In this document: positions 1 to 8,036 of the stretch, piece after piece
How the letters are laid out: each line of letters starts with the position of its first letter
Position numbering within the stretch: the stretch's first letter is position 1
NCBI GenBank assembly: GCA_030695285.1
Contig: JAUYTF010000436.1
Span: 1-14,669 of the forward strand
DNA: 14,669 nt
Direction of reading: 5' to 3'
Source: Eubacteriales bacterium
Lineage (GTDB): Bacteria > Bacillota > Clostridia > Christensenellales > CAG-138
Translations under genes and position numbers: made by a program
Notes under the pieces: generated by a model
What the model saw: only the letters and a program-made list of their open reading frames with translations
What the model was told of the DNA's origin: nothing
The model's database searches: none

Positions 1-266
1 TCACACATGGTAAACTCGGTTTTTTTGTCTTTTTTTTGCAGGATGGGCTTCAATTACCGGAAGAACAGGGCGGTTGTTTTGACCATATTCAAACGATGTA
101 AAACAGATTTGATGCTGGGCGGTTCGTAAAAGTTGTGCGCAGCGCGCAAAAACCTCTTCCCCCATATTCCCGCCCGCTACTGGCAATAAGAAGCATTTTT
201 GGCTATACTACAGGTAACGCCACCGCCGCGGGAACAACCGCTCGCTGCAGGAAAGGATTCGTTCGT
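1..266. other. Upstream region, no supported gene
   Basis: No coding region with a believable start is visible here. The left edge carries a T-rich tract (about 19-37) preceded by ACTCGG, which could be the 3' arm and U-tract of a terminator whose 5' arm lies outside the window; this is inference. A minus-strand ORF ending at base 1 starts with TTG, has no ribosome-binding site and resembles nothing I recognise. The right part holds the candidate promoter and ribosome-binding site of thpR. Confidence 0.5.
180..209 (+). promoter_or_regulatory. Candidate promoter of the thpR-addB-addA operon
   Basis: A good -10 hexamer TATACT lies at 204-209. The best -35 candidate, CTGGCA at 180-185, matches TTGACA at four of six positions with an 18-bp spacer. 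Transcription would begin near 216, giving a leader of roughly 50 bases before thpR. The weak -35 makes this a moderate call. Confidence 0.4.
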
Positions 267-791
267 ATGCGCCTGTTTATCGCCATTCCCCTTCCGCCGG
301 ACATCACGCGCGCGCTGGCAGCAGCCCGCGCTGCGCTGGAAGCGCACGGCGCCACCGGGCGTTTTATCCCGCGCGAAAACTATCACTTTACGCTGCATTT
401 TTTAGGCGAAACAGAAGCGCTCAAGGACATCACCGACGCGATGCGCGAGGCAGCGCGGGACATCAAGCCCTTCGTGCTGCGCTTAAAGGAATACGGCTCG
501 TTTAAAACCGACGGCTCGCACACGGGCTTTGTCAACGTCACCTGCGACAGCGAAGAGCTAAACCGCCTCTATGAATCGCTGGAGTCCGCGCTCTGGGAGC
601 GAGGCTTTTCAAAAAATCGTGGCAGGCTCACGCCGCATATCACCCTCGGGCGAAAGATTGAGGGCGACGAAGGCTTCGCGCTTCCGCCGCAGAAAGCGGC
701 GTTTACCGCAAACGCCGTCGTGCTCTACGAAAGCAACAGCGTGCGCGGTCAGATGAACTATGCCGTGCTGCATCGGGAGATGTTATTATGA
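267..791 (+). CDS. thpR: RNA 2',3'-cyclic phosphodiesterase (LigT/ThpR, 2H family)
   Basis: The 174-residue protein belongs to the 2H phosphoesterase family. Members open 2',3'-cyclic phosphate ends of RNA to 2'-phosphates in the cytoplasm, and some show 2'-5' RNA ligase activity in vitro. The two diagnostic HxTL motifs are both present, at residues 40-43 (HFTL, followed by HFLG) and 124-127 (HITL), and the N-terminus MRLFIAIPLP is typical. Length matches the family (about 170-190). The reading frame is open further upstream to 135, but ATG 267 is preceded by AGGAAAGG at 249-256 and begins exactly at the conserved N-terminus. Its stop TGA overlaps an ATG (ATGA, 788-791) that opens a tiny bridging ORF before addB. 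The link to a recombination nuclease operon is unexplained functionally. In other bacteria thpR-like genes often sit beside recA/cinA, so a loose DNA-repair association is plausible. Confidence 0.9.
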   Translation: MRLFIAIPLPPDITRALAAARAALEAHGATGRFIPRENYHFTLHFLGETEALKDITDAMREAARDIKPFVLRLKEYGSFKTDGSHTGFVNVTCDSEELNRLYESLESALWERGFSKNRGRLTPHITLGRKIEGDEGFALPPQKAAFTANAVVLYESNSVRGQMNYAVLHREMLL

Positions 792-853
792 AAAGCCGGA
801 GCGAGCGCAGGCAACTTATAAATCAGCCACTGCATCGGGAGATGTTATTATGA
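768..853 (+). repeat. Duplicated 24-bp stop/start region (two copies, 62-bp period)
   Basis: The same 24 bases occur at 768-791 and 830-853, separated by 38 bp. Each copy contains a GGGAG ribosome-binding site (775-779 and 837-841), an 8-base spacer, and an ATGA where a stop codon overlaps a start codon. The first copy is the end of thpR and the second is the start of addB, so the translation-initiation region of the junction is duplicated. The simplest history, inferred, is an original direct thpR/addB ATGA overlap followed by a short duplication. Confidence 0.85.
788..853 (+). CDS. Possible 21-aa bridging mini-ORF between thpR and addB
   Basis: The ATG at 788 overlaps the thpR stop (ATGA) and has its own GGGAG 8 bases upstream. 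The frame runs 21 codons and stops at 851-853, again overlapping the addB ATG as ATGA. The peptide begins MKSRSERRQL and ends LHREMLL, the same seven residues that end ThpR, because the end of thpR is duplicated. It could be translated, and would then pass ribosomes from thpR to addB by termination-reinitiation. It is more likely a coupling device than a functional peptide, and may be only a by-product of the duplication. No homologue is recognised. Confidence 0.35.
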   Translation: MKSRSERRQLINQPLHREMLL

Positions 854-3800
854 GCGGCAAACTCCATCTGATCCTTGGCCGCGCGGACACGGGCAAGACC
901 GCCCGCGTGGTTTCTGCCCTGCGCGCGCACCAGCAAGACGGCGAGCGCGCCATTCTGCTCGTGCCGGAGCAATACACCTATGAAGCGGAGCGGCTGCTGG
1001 CCGACGCGCTGGGGGGACTGATCGGCGTGCAGGTGTTCAGCTTTAATCGTCTGACCGAGCGCGTGCTCTCCCTTTCGGGAAAGACGCGTCCTTTTTTATC
1101 CGCCGAAGGGCACCGTATGGTGATCCGCCGCGCCATAGACCAGCGCAAAAACGACCTCAAGCTCTTCTCCCGCGCGGCGGAGGGTGCGGGATTTGCCCAG
1201 GAGTTGCAATCGATCTTCCAGGACATCAAGCGCGCGGGCTTATCGCCGGACGCGCTGGACACGCTGATCGTCCGCCTGCCCGAAGAGCTGCCGCTGACGG
1301 AGAAGCTGTTCGACATCTCGATTCTCTATCGCGAAACCGAGGACTATCTGCAAGCGCGCTATCTCAGCCTCGACGACGCGGCAACGGAAGCCGCGCGCCT
1401 TTTACCGGAGTCGTTCGTCGCCGGTCAGCCGGTCTATATCGACGGTCTTGACCGACCGAACCGACAGGTGCTCACCCTCATCGGCGAGCTGCTTGCAAGT
1501 TGCCTGTCGGTCACCATCACACTGCGCATCGATTGCGTGCAACGCGCGGACGAAGAGGTGTTTGAGCCGGAGCGCGAGGTGCTGCTGCAACTTAGAGAGG
1601 TCGCCGAGCGAGCGGGTGCAATCGTGACGGAAGAGCGCCTGTGCGAGCAGACCAACCGCGCCGACCCGCTGATGCGGCACATCGAGCGAAACTTGTTTGC
1701 GTATCCTGCCGAAGTTTATCACGGCAATGCGGAAAAACTTACGCTCTTTGGCGCGAGTGACCGTAGAGCCGAGGCGGAATCCCTCGCGGAGGCAATTCTG
1801 GCGTTTGCACGGGAAAAGGGTATTCGTTATCGTGAAATGGCGGTGGTGGTGTCGGATCTCGATGCTTACGCCGGTCTCATCCGCCGCTCCTGCGCGCGAC
1901 GGGGCATCCCCATCTTTCTCGACCGCAAGCGCCCGCTTTCCGGGCATGCGGCGGCGGACGCGGTGCTCTGCGCGGTGAGCTATGTGGCAAACGGATTTCA
2001 TGCGGACGATCTGATGCGCTATCTCAAAAGTGGCTATGCAAACTGCGCGGAAGAGGACGTGGAAGAGCTCGATCTTTATCTTAGGCGCACGGGCCTGCGC
2101 GGCAGTATTCTCAACAAACCCCTCTCCCGCGCGAACCCGAGCGAGGGAGCCCAGCGCGCGCGCGCCTGCGCGGCGGTCGCGCTTGAGCCGCTTCAAAAAG
2201 GACTGGCCCGCGCAAGCGTTGGAGAACAGGTACGCGCGCTGTATCAGTTTTTGCTCCAGATCGCGTTGCAGCAGCAGCTTGAATCCCGCGCGGAGGAGCT
2301 GCAACAAGAAGAGCGCCTCGCGGACATGCAGGAGCATGCGCAGGTTTGGAATCTGCTAGTGGCGCTGCTCGATCAACTCAGCGAAATCTTAGGCGAACTC
2401 AAGATCGGCCGCGCGGGCTTTTTCCGCCTGCTCGAAGAGGGTATGCGGGGCGCTTCCATCGGCGTAGTTCCCGGCACGGCGGATCAGGGCGTGGTGGGCG
2501 ATGTGGTGCGCACTCGTAGCAGACGGGTAAAAGCGCTCTTCGTCGTCGGCGCGAACGACGGGCTTTTGCCCCGCCCGCAGCAAAACGACGGACTATTGGA
2601 CGACGCGGAGATAAAAGAGATGCAAAATCAGGGTGCGCCTGTGCGAAAGACCTCCGCTGAGCTCACCGCGGCGGATCGGCTCGATCTCTACACCGCGCTG
2701 AGCAAGACCGACGAATATCTCTATGTAAGCTTCGCCTATGGCGACGGCGGCGGGGAGTTAGCTCCCAGCCCGCTGGTAGAGCGGCTATTCAAGCTCTGCC
2801 CCGACTGCACACAAAAAAGCGATATCGAATCGACCGACGCTCTGCCAGACTGCGCGGCAGAGGCGCTGACCATGACCGCCGGGGATCTCAGGCGCTTTCG
2901 CGACGAGGGCTTTTGTCCGGAACGGCTTCCGGCTTTGATCGAATGGCTAACGCGGCGGGACAGCACCCGTGCGCTGACGCAGCGGATGATAGACGAAAGC
3001 GCGGCGAATTTCCTGCCGCTGACCATCCCGCGCGAAACAGCAAACTTGCTCTACGGCAGGAGCGTTCCTATGAGCGCCAGCAGACTCGAGAGCTTCAACA
3101 ACTGCCCGTTTCAGCACTTCGTGCGCTATGGACTACACGCCACCGAAACGAGGGAGTTTACCGAGCGCGCGGCGGACTTAGGCGAATTTTATCACGCCGC
3201 GCTGGAGGCGTTCGTCCGCGCGGTGAACGAGAAAAACATAAATTGGAAATTATTAAACGATAATGACGCGCTGACCATCCTCGACGAAGTGCTGCCGGAC
3301 GTGATCGCAAACCACCACGACGGCATTTTGCTCGAAAACGAGCGCATGAGAGCCACGCTGTTTCTGCTGGTCGAAACCCTGCGCCAAAGCGTGCTCGCGA
3401 TTGTGAGCCAGATCCGCGCGGGGAGCTTTTCGCCCGTGTTAACCGAGGTGCGCTTTGGCCACGGCGCGCCGTTTCCGCCGATTCGCCTGAGCTTGCCGGA
3501 CGGGAGCAGTGCGCTGGTCGGCGGCGTGATCGACCGCGTGGACAAAGCTTCGGTCAACGGGCGGGAGTTTTTGCGCATTGTGGACTACAAGACCGGCGGG
3601 CGGGACTTTGACTTTGCCGGCGTGCTGCAAGGATTAACCCTTCAGCTGCCGCTCTACTTACTCGCCGCAGCGGAGCGGGTCCAGACCCGTGCGGGACTAT
3701 ACTACATGCCGATTTCGCAGCCCGTGGTGTCGGACGCGGAGGAGGATATCGAAGGCGTGGTTGCAGAAGCGTTCCGCCTCAAGGGACTGACGCTGTCGGA

Positions 3801-4173
3801 CACGGCGGTGATCCGCGCGAGCGACAATGCGTTGAGTGGCGGAAAATCCGCCGTACTGTATAAGGTGGAGCAGGTGGGCGAAACAGAATACGCGGGTAGC
3901 GTTTGTTCCGGCGATCAGATGGAATCGCTACTTGCGCTTGCGAAGAAAAAATCGGAGCAAACGCTCTCGCGCATGCTGGGCGGCGAGCTCGCGGCCTCCC
4001 CCGCCGCGCGGAAAAAGCGGCAGGAGGCATGCATCTATTGCGACTATAAGAGCGTTTGCCGCTTTGACACGAAAAAACCGGGCTGCCGCGTGCGCATGCT
4101 CAAGACCATCAAACAGGACGAGTTCTTTGCACTGATCGGAGGTGAAGCCGATGCGTTTCGTGAAGAACAGTAA
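850..4173 (+). CDS. addB: ATP-dependent helicase/nuclease subunit AddB
   Basis: AddB is the inactivated-helicase and nuclease subunit of AddAB, which processes double-strand breaks to 3' single-stranded tails for RecA and recognises Chi. The 1107-residue product has the expected order. An N-terminal Walker-A-like GRADTGKT lies at 10-17. The C-terminal nuclease has D895 and the D912-Y-K914 catalytic triplet. The four cysteines of the iron-sulfur 'staple' are present: C752 (in NNCPFQHF), then C1061-x2-C1064-x5-C1070, the same spacing as in the Bacillus protein. Length is close to the roughly 1150-residue family norm. The frame is open back to 760, but ATG 850 is chosen because it has GGGAG at 837-841 and the protein then starts directly with the conserved MSGKLHLILG strand. 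D13 replaces the usual glycine in GRAGTGK. The addA start lies 30 bp after the stop. Confidence 0.95.
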   Translation: MSGKLHLILGRADTGKTARVVSALRAHQQDGERAILLVPEQYTYEAERLLADALGGLIGVQVFSFNRLTERVLSLSGKTRPFLSAEGHRMVIRRAIDQRKNDLKLFSRAAEGAGFAQELQSIFQDIKRAGLSPDALDTLIVRLPEELPLTEKLFDISILYRETEDYLQARYLSLDDAATEAARLLPESFVAGQPVYIDGLDRPNRQVLTLIGELLASCLSVTITLRIDCVQRADEEVFEPEREVLLQLREVAERAGAIVTEERLCEQTNRADPLMRHIERNLFAYPAEVYHGNAEKLTLFGASDRRAEAESLAEAILAFAREKGIRYREMAVVVSDLDAYAGLIRRSCARRGIPIFLDRKRPLSGHAAADAVLCAVSYVANGFHADDLMRYLKSGYANCAEEDVEELDLYLRRTGLRGSILNKPLSRANPSEGAQRARACAAVALEPLQKGLARASVGEQVRALYQFLLQIALQQQLESRAEELQQEERLADMQEHAQVWNLLVALLDQLSEILGELKIGRAGFFRLLEEGMRGASIGVVPGTADQGVVGDVVRTRSRRVKALFVVGANDGLLPRPQQNDGLLDDAEIKEMQNQGAPVRKTSAELTAADRLDLYTALSKTDEYLYVSFAYGDGGGELAPSPLVERLFKLCPDCTQKSDIESTDALPDCAAEALTMTAGDLRRFRDEGFCPERLPALIEWLTRRDSTRALTQRMIDESAANFLPLTIPRETANLLYGRSVPMSASRLESFNNCPFQHFVRYGLHATETREFTERAADLGEFYHAALEAFVRAVNEKNINWKLLNDNDALTILDEVLPDVIANHHDGILLENERMRATLFLLVETLRQSVLAIVSQIRAGSFSPVLTEVRFGHGAPFPPIRLSLPDGSSALVGGVIDRVDKASVNGREFLRIVDYKTGGRDFDFAGVLQGLTLQLPLYLLAAAERVQTRAGLYYMPISQPVVSDAEEDIEGVVAEAFRLKGLTLSDTAVIRASDNALSGGKSAVLYKVEQVGETEYAGSVCSGDQMESLLALAKKKSEQTLSRMLGGELAASPAARKKRQEACIYCDYKSVCRFDTKKPGCRVRMLKTIKQDEFFALIGGEADAFREEQ

Positions 4174-4207
4174 CCCCGATCTTGACCGCAGGAGGCTTTG
4201 CTTATGA
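4151..4207 (+). CDS. Possible 18-aa bridging mini-ORF between addB and addA
   Basis: This ORF starts inside the last codons of addB, in another frame, and has a strong ribosome-binding site, GGAGGTG at 4138-4144, 6 bases before its ATG. It would encode MRFVKNSNPDLDRRRLCL and stops at 4205-4207, overlapping the addA ATG at 4204 as ATGA. Its codons 14-15 are AGG AGG, which are themselves the addA ribosome-binding site (4190-4195). A ribosome translating the mini-ORF would therefore cover and then clear the addA initiation region. The site strength and exact ATGA overlap argue for translational coupling. Existence of a stable peptide is not implied. It may be a chance ORF. Confidence 0.4.
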   Translation: MRFVKNSNPDLDRRRLCL

Positions 4208-7200
4208 TGCAATGGACAGTTGATCAGCTCCTTGCGATAGAGAGCGATGGAAACCTCATCGTCTCCGCTGCGGCGGGCGCGGGCAAGACAGCGGTGCTCA
4301 CCGAGCGAATTGTCTCGCGCATCCGCGCGGGCGCGCCGGTGGAGAGCCTGCTGGTGCTCACGTTTACGAGGGCTGCAGCCGCCGAGATGAAAGGCAGAAT
4401 CGCAAGCCGCCTCAACGAACTCGCGGACAAAGCCGAAAACACAGAAGAGAAGCGCTTTCTGCGCCGTCAGGCGCGGAACGTGGACAGCGCGTTTATGTCC
4501 ACCATCCACGCGTTCTGCTCCCGCGTGCTGCGGCGGCATTATCACGCCGTGGGTTTGCCCGCGCGCGCCAAGACGGCGGACGAGATGGAGAGCGCGGCGC
4601 TGATTGAAACCGTGCGGGACGATCTATTGAGCACGCTATCTTCCGAAAACGACGCGGATTACACGGCGCTTCTTGCCGCGTTTGGCAGCGAGCAGGCCGC
4701 GTGGGACGCAATCCTCACCGCCTATCGCTTCACCCGCGCACAGCCGGAGCCGGAAACGTGGCTGAAAACCACCGCCGCACGATATGAAGATGAAGACGCG
4801 CTCGTGCGCATTCTTGACGACGCGGTCGCGTTCTGCAAAGACGAGCTCGCGATGGCGCTTGAAACCATCGTGCGCGAGCGGGAGTTGCTCTCCCCCGACT
4901 GCGCAAACGCGATCTGCGTGCTGGACGACGAGCTTTCGCGCTACCGCGCGATGCTGCTGAGTCGCCGATATAGCCAGTACCGCGACGCACTTTTTGCCAT
5001 GGAATACGGTAGGCTCATCTTCCCTCGCTCGGTGGCGGAGGAGGACAAGGTGGGCGCAAAGGCCGCGCGGGACATGGGCAAAGACCTCATCAAAGAGCAA
5101 AAGAAGCGCTTTTTGCGCGCGGAGGCGGAGGAACTGCTTGCGCTGCGCCGCTCCGGAACCGTAGTGCAGGCGCTTTGCAACCTCACCATCCGCTTTGAAA
5201 GTGCATACGCCGAAGCCAAGCGCGACAAAAATCTTGTGGATTACGACGATCTGGAGCATTTTGCTCTTGCGGCGCTCAGCCGCGCCCAGATCGCGCAGGA
5301 ATACCGCGAGAAATTTAGCTGGATCGCCGTGGATGAATATCAGGATAGCAACCGCGTACAGGAGGCGATTCTATCCTGCATCACGCGCGGGGACAACCTC
5401 TTTTTCGTGGGCGACGTTAAGCAGTCGATCTACCGCTTCCGGCAGGCAGAGCCGGGACTGTTTCTGGAAAAACTCGCCCGCTTTTCCGGCGAAGAGGGCA
5501 CACGCATCGATCTTGCCAGCAACTTCCGTTCTTCGGAAGCTGTTCTTTCTGCTGTGAATGAAGTGTTTGAGGCGGTGATGAGCGCGCGCGCGGGAGACAT
5601 CGACTACGATGATCGCGCCAGGCTCGTCTGCGGAACAAATCAGCCTGCGGGGAGCGCGGAACTGCATTTAATCCGCAAGGAGCGCGCCGAGAGCGAGGAG
5701 AGCGAGGACGCGCTGGAGGATGCGGCGGATCTGGAGGTCGAAGCACGCCTCATCGCGCGACGAATTAAAGAGATCATACAAAAAGAAACCTACACCGAAG
5801 CAAATTCGGGCAAAACGCGAGATTATCGCTACGGCGACTTTGCGGTGCTTTTGCGTGCGGGGACGGAGGCGCAGATGGTCTCCCAAACACTCGCAAGCAG
5901 CAGCGTGCCCGCCTATGCGCAGTCCAGCGGCGGATATTTCGACGCGGTGGAGGTGCAGATTTTCCGAAACCTCCTCTCAGTGATCGACAACCGCAGGCAG
6001 GATGTGCCGCTACTCTCGGTTCTCTGCTCCAGCATCGGCGGCTTTACGCACGAAGAGCTTGCGCGGATGCGCGCAGTGCATCCTTCGGGCGCGTTTTACG
6101 AGGCGTTTTTCGCCGGCGCCCAAATGGATTCCGTTCTGGGGCAGCGTGCGGCGGCGTTTTTGAAAAAGCTCACGCAATACCGCGCGGAGAGCAGGCTCGT
6201 TACGGTGGAAGAACTCATCGGAAAGCTGCTCGATGAGACCGGGTTTTATGAGGAAATGGGTGCAGGTGTCAGCGGCGGGCAGCGGCAGGCAAACCTGAAT
6301 GCGCTACTGGACAAGGCGCACGCGTTTGAAGCCGCGGGTTCGCGCGGGGTTTGGAATTTTCTTCGTCATCTCGCGCTCGCGGAGGACAACGCAAGCATTG
6401 GTGCGGCGCAGACCGTCACAGCGGATGTGGTGCGCATCCTCACGATACACAAATCAAAGGGTTTGGAGTTTCCCGTGGTGTTCGTCGCGGGGATGGGTAA
6501 GCAGTTCAACCGCATGGACGCGAATAACAGCCTGCAATTGCACGCAACGCACGGCATGGCACTCAGGTTCATCGACCGCGAGGGCGTGCAGCGGGTCAAG
6601 CGGGACACCCTCGCACGCGTCACGCTTGCGCAGCGGGTCAAGCGGGAGCAGCTCGCGGAGGAGATGCGCGTGCTGTATGTCGCCATGACGCGCGCGCGGC
6701 GAAAGCTCATCCTCACCGCCTGCCTGAATAAACCCGAAGAGAAGCTGGCGAACGCGCCGCGCATCCCGACCGCGTGGCAGGCGATCAAGTGCTCCAGCCC
6801 CGTGCGTTGGCTGATGATGGGCAGTAGAAAGCGCATGCATATTGAGATTCACGAGCGGGAGGATTTTCTCGGGGGCGTGTCGGCGGACTCTGCGCGGGAG
6901 ATTCCGCCGTTTGACCCCTTGGTGCTGGAGGCGATTGAAGAAAAGCTGATTTGGACGTATGCGCACGCGGAGGCGGCGCAGATCCGCGCCAAGGTCGCCG
7001 TCAGCCGCATCGTCAAGGGCGAGGACAGCATGCCCTTGTTCGCGCGCCCCGCGTTCCTCGGTGGCGAGACGCGCGCAGTGTTTGCCGGAACGGCGACCCA
7101 CGCCGCGATGCAGTTTTTACCGCTGGACAAACGCATGGATGAAACGCAAGCAAAAGCGTATCTGCTCTCTTTGACCGAATCCGGCAGAATCACGCCGGAG

Positions 7201-7584
7201 CAAGCGGAAGCGGCGGACGCAAGCGCAATTGCGTGGCTAACGCAAGAGAGGCTCTTTTCGCGCATGCAAAACACCGCGCGGCTGGAGCGTGAGCTGCCGT
7301 TTTCATATCCGATGGATGCCATGCAGCTCTACGGCATCGCCGCGGAGGAGACGGTGCTCTTGCAGGGTGTGTTGGATGCGTGCTTCCTCGAGGATAACGA
7401 ATGGGTGATTGTGGACTACAAGACCGACCGCGTCCGCACGGGGGAATCTGCAGAACAGGCCGCGCAGCGCCATGCGCAGCAGCTTCGCCTCTATGCGCTC
7501 GCGCTGGAATCGATCACGGGGCAACGCACCAAGGAACTCGTCGTGGTGCTCTTAAGCCACCGCGCGGCAGTGCGGGTTGGGTGA
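4204..7584 (+). CDS. addA: ATP-dependent helicase/nuclease subunit AddA
   Basis: AddA is the UvrD-like 3'-5' helicase and nuclease partner of AddB in the double-strand-break resection complex. The 1126-residue product contains Walker A AAAGAGKT at 22-29, the LTFTRAAAAEM motif Ia, a Walker B DEYQDSN starting at D377, the GDVKQSIYRFRQAEP motif III region, the TIHKSKGLEFPVV and LYVAMTRAR helicase motifs, and a C-terminal RecB-type nuclease with D1058 and D1071-Y-K1073 followed by the QLRLYALAL helix. It is somewhat shorter than the roughly 1230-residue Bacillus protein. TTG 4198, ATG 4204 and ATG 4207 are possible starts. AGGAGG at 4190-4195 favours 4204 (8-base spacing), which also overlaps the stop of the preceding mini-ORF. 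It is the last gene of the operon; no obvious terminator follows before the next promoter. Confidence 0.95.
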   Translation: MMQWTVDQLLAIESDGNLIVSAAAGAGKTAVLTERIVSRIRAGAPVESLLVLTFTRAAAAEMKGRIASRLNELADKAENTEEKRFLRRQARNVDSAFMSTIHAFCSRVLRRHYHAVGLPARAKTADEMESAALIETVRDDLLSTLSSENDADYTALLAAFGSEQAAWDAILTAYRFTRAQPEPETWLKTTAARYEDEDALVRILDDAVAFCKDELAMALETIVRERELLSPDCANAICVLDDELSRYRAMLLSRRYSQYRDALFAMEYGRLIFPRSVAEEDKVGAKAARDMGKDLIKEQKKRFLRAEAEELLALRRSGTVVQALCNLTIRFESAYAEAKRDKNLVDYDDLEHFALAALSRAQIAQEYREKFSWIAVDEYQDSNRVQEAILSCITRGDNLFFVGDVKQSIYRFRQAEPGLFLEKLARFSGEEGTRIDLASNFRSSEAVLSAVNEVFEAVMSARAGDIDYDDRARLVCGTNQPAGSAELHLIRKERAESEESEDALEDAADLEVEARLIARRIKEIIQKETYTEANSGKTRDYRYGDFAVLLRAGTEAQMVSQTLASSSVPAYAQSSGGYFDAVEVQIFRNLLSVIDNRRQDVPLLSVLCSSIGGFTHEELARMRAVHPSGAFYEAFFAGAQMDSVLGQRAAAFLKKLTQYRAESRLVTVEELIGKLLDETGFYEEMGAGVSGGQRQANLNALLDKAHAFEAAGSRGVWNFLRHLALAEDNASIGAAQTVTADVVRILTIHKSKGLEFPVVFVAGMGKQFNRMDANNSLQLHATHGMALRFIDREGVQRVKRDTLARVTLAQRVKREQLAEEMRVLYVAMTRARRKLILTACLNKPEEKLANAPRIPTAWQAIKCSSPVRWLMMGSRKRMHIEIHEREDFLGGVSADSAREIPPFDPLVLEAIEEKLIWTYAHAEAAQIRAKVAVSRIVKGEDSMPLFARPAFLGGETRAVFAGTATHAAMQFLPLDKRMDETQAKAYLLSLTESGRITPEQAEAADASAIAWLTQERLFSRMQNTARLERELPFSYPMDAMQLYGIAAEETVLLQGVLDACFLEDNEWVIVDYKTDRVRTGESAEQAAQRHAQQLRLYALALESITGQRTKELVVVLLSHRAAVRVG

Positions 7585-7689
7585 AAGCGAAGGCGGATAA
7601 GAGAAATATCGCGTTCGATTTGTAGTTACTAGCCAATACAACTTCATGACACACAAAAAAACATGTGTGTGAAAACTGCATCTTCCCGC

Positions 7690-7718
7690 TTGCAAAACGA
7701 AAAAACGCGTGGTACGAT
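7690..7718 (+). promoter_or_regulatory. Sigma-A type promoter of the riboswitch-ribU unit
   Basis: TTGCAA (7690-7695) and TACGAT (7713-7718) are separated by exactly 17 bp, close to the housekeeping consensus. The predicted start, near 7725, gives a transcript that begins with a small hairpin (GCGGC 7728-7732, GCCGC 7737-7741) and then the FMN riboswitch. The preceding gap (7585-7689) holds only a weak ACACACA/TGTGTGT hairpin at 7649-7670 without a U-tract. Confidence 0.65.
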
Positions 7719-7760
7719 AGGCGCGACGCGGCAAAAGCCGCTGATTGACAAGTGAATTCA

Positions 7761-7915
7761 GCTTCGGGGCGGGGTGCAATTCCCCACCGGCGGTGATGCG
7801 GCAGAAAATGCCGACGAGCCCGCGAGCCGCTCTTTTGCGGCAGAAACGGTTAAAATCCGTTGCCGACGGTAATTTGGCGAAACAAGTCTTTGCCAACAGT
7901 CCGGATGAGAGAAGC
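7761..7915 (+). ncRNA. FMN riboswitch (RFN element)
   Basis: The conserved RFN blocks are read directly: CTTCGGGGCGGGGTGCAATT, CCCACCGGCGGTGAT, GAGCCCGCGAGCC, a CGGTTAAAATCCG P5 hairpin, GCCGACGGTAA and CAGTCCGGATGAGAGAAGC. P1 pairs GCTTC 7761-7765 with GAAGC 7911-7915. Two arms are longer than the minimal fold. A CGGCA/TGCCG hairpin (about 7798-7812) is inserted in the P3 variable loop, and a TTGGC/GCCAA hairpin (about 7874-7896) extends P6. The aptamer binds FMN. Placed before a terminator and a riboflavin transporter gene, it should lower ribU expression when FMN is plentiful. An alternative pairing of the 3' P1 strand AAGCAAAT (7912-7919) with ATTTGGCTT (about 7931-7939) may belong to the switching mechanism; the full antiterminator is not resolved. 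Confidence 0.95.
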
Positions 7916-7944
7916 AAATGCCAGAGGATTATTTGGCTTTGTAT

Positions 7945-7979
7945 ACGCTCCGTGTGTTGTTGCGCGGGGCGTTTTCTTT
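7945..7979 (+). terminator. Intrinsic terminator of the FMN riboswitch expression platform
   Basis: ACGCTCCGTG (7945-7954) pairs with CGCGGGGCGT (7963-7972), a 10-bp stem with two G-U wobbles and an 8-base loop, followed by TTTCTTT. Its place between the aptamer and the ribU ribosome-binding site indicates transcriptional attenuation. The U-tract is also the left half of a perfect 16-bp palindrome at 7973-7988. Confidence 0.85.
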
Positions 7980-8036
7980 ATAAAGAAACACATCCCCTCT
8001 CAGCATGCGGTGCAATTTTTCGGGAGGAACTATAAA

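Noticed and set aside
1..186. 61-codon minus-strand ORF at the left edge
   Set aside because: TTG start without a ribosome-binding site, no recognisable motif, and it overlaps the region used as upstream leader of thpR.
760..849. N-terminal extension of AddB back to 760
   Set aside because: The extension reads through the thpR end and the duplicated segment. The conserved protein begins at ATG 850 with its own SD.
1402..2337. Long minus-strand ORF (311 codons) opposite addB
   Set aside because: It lies entirely within a clearly coding, GC-rich gene on the other strand, has low-complexity Arg/Leu/His-rich translation and no ribosome-binding site. It is a codon-bias shadow.
7649..7670. ACACACA/TGTGTGT hairpin after addA as a terminator
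   Set aside because: AT-rich 7-bp stem with an 8-base loop and no following U-tract on either strand.
7860..8036. N-terminal extension of RibU
   Set aside because: It would translate the FMN riboswitch and terminator. ATG 8037 has a strong SD and gives the normal family length.
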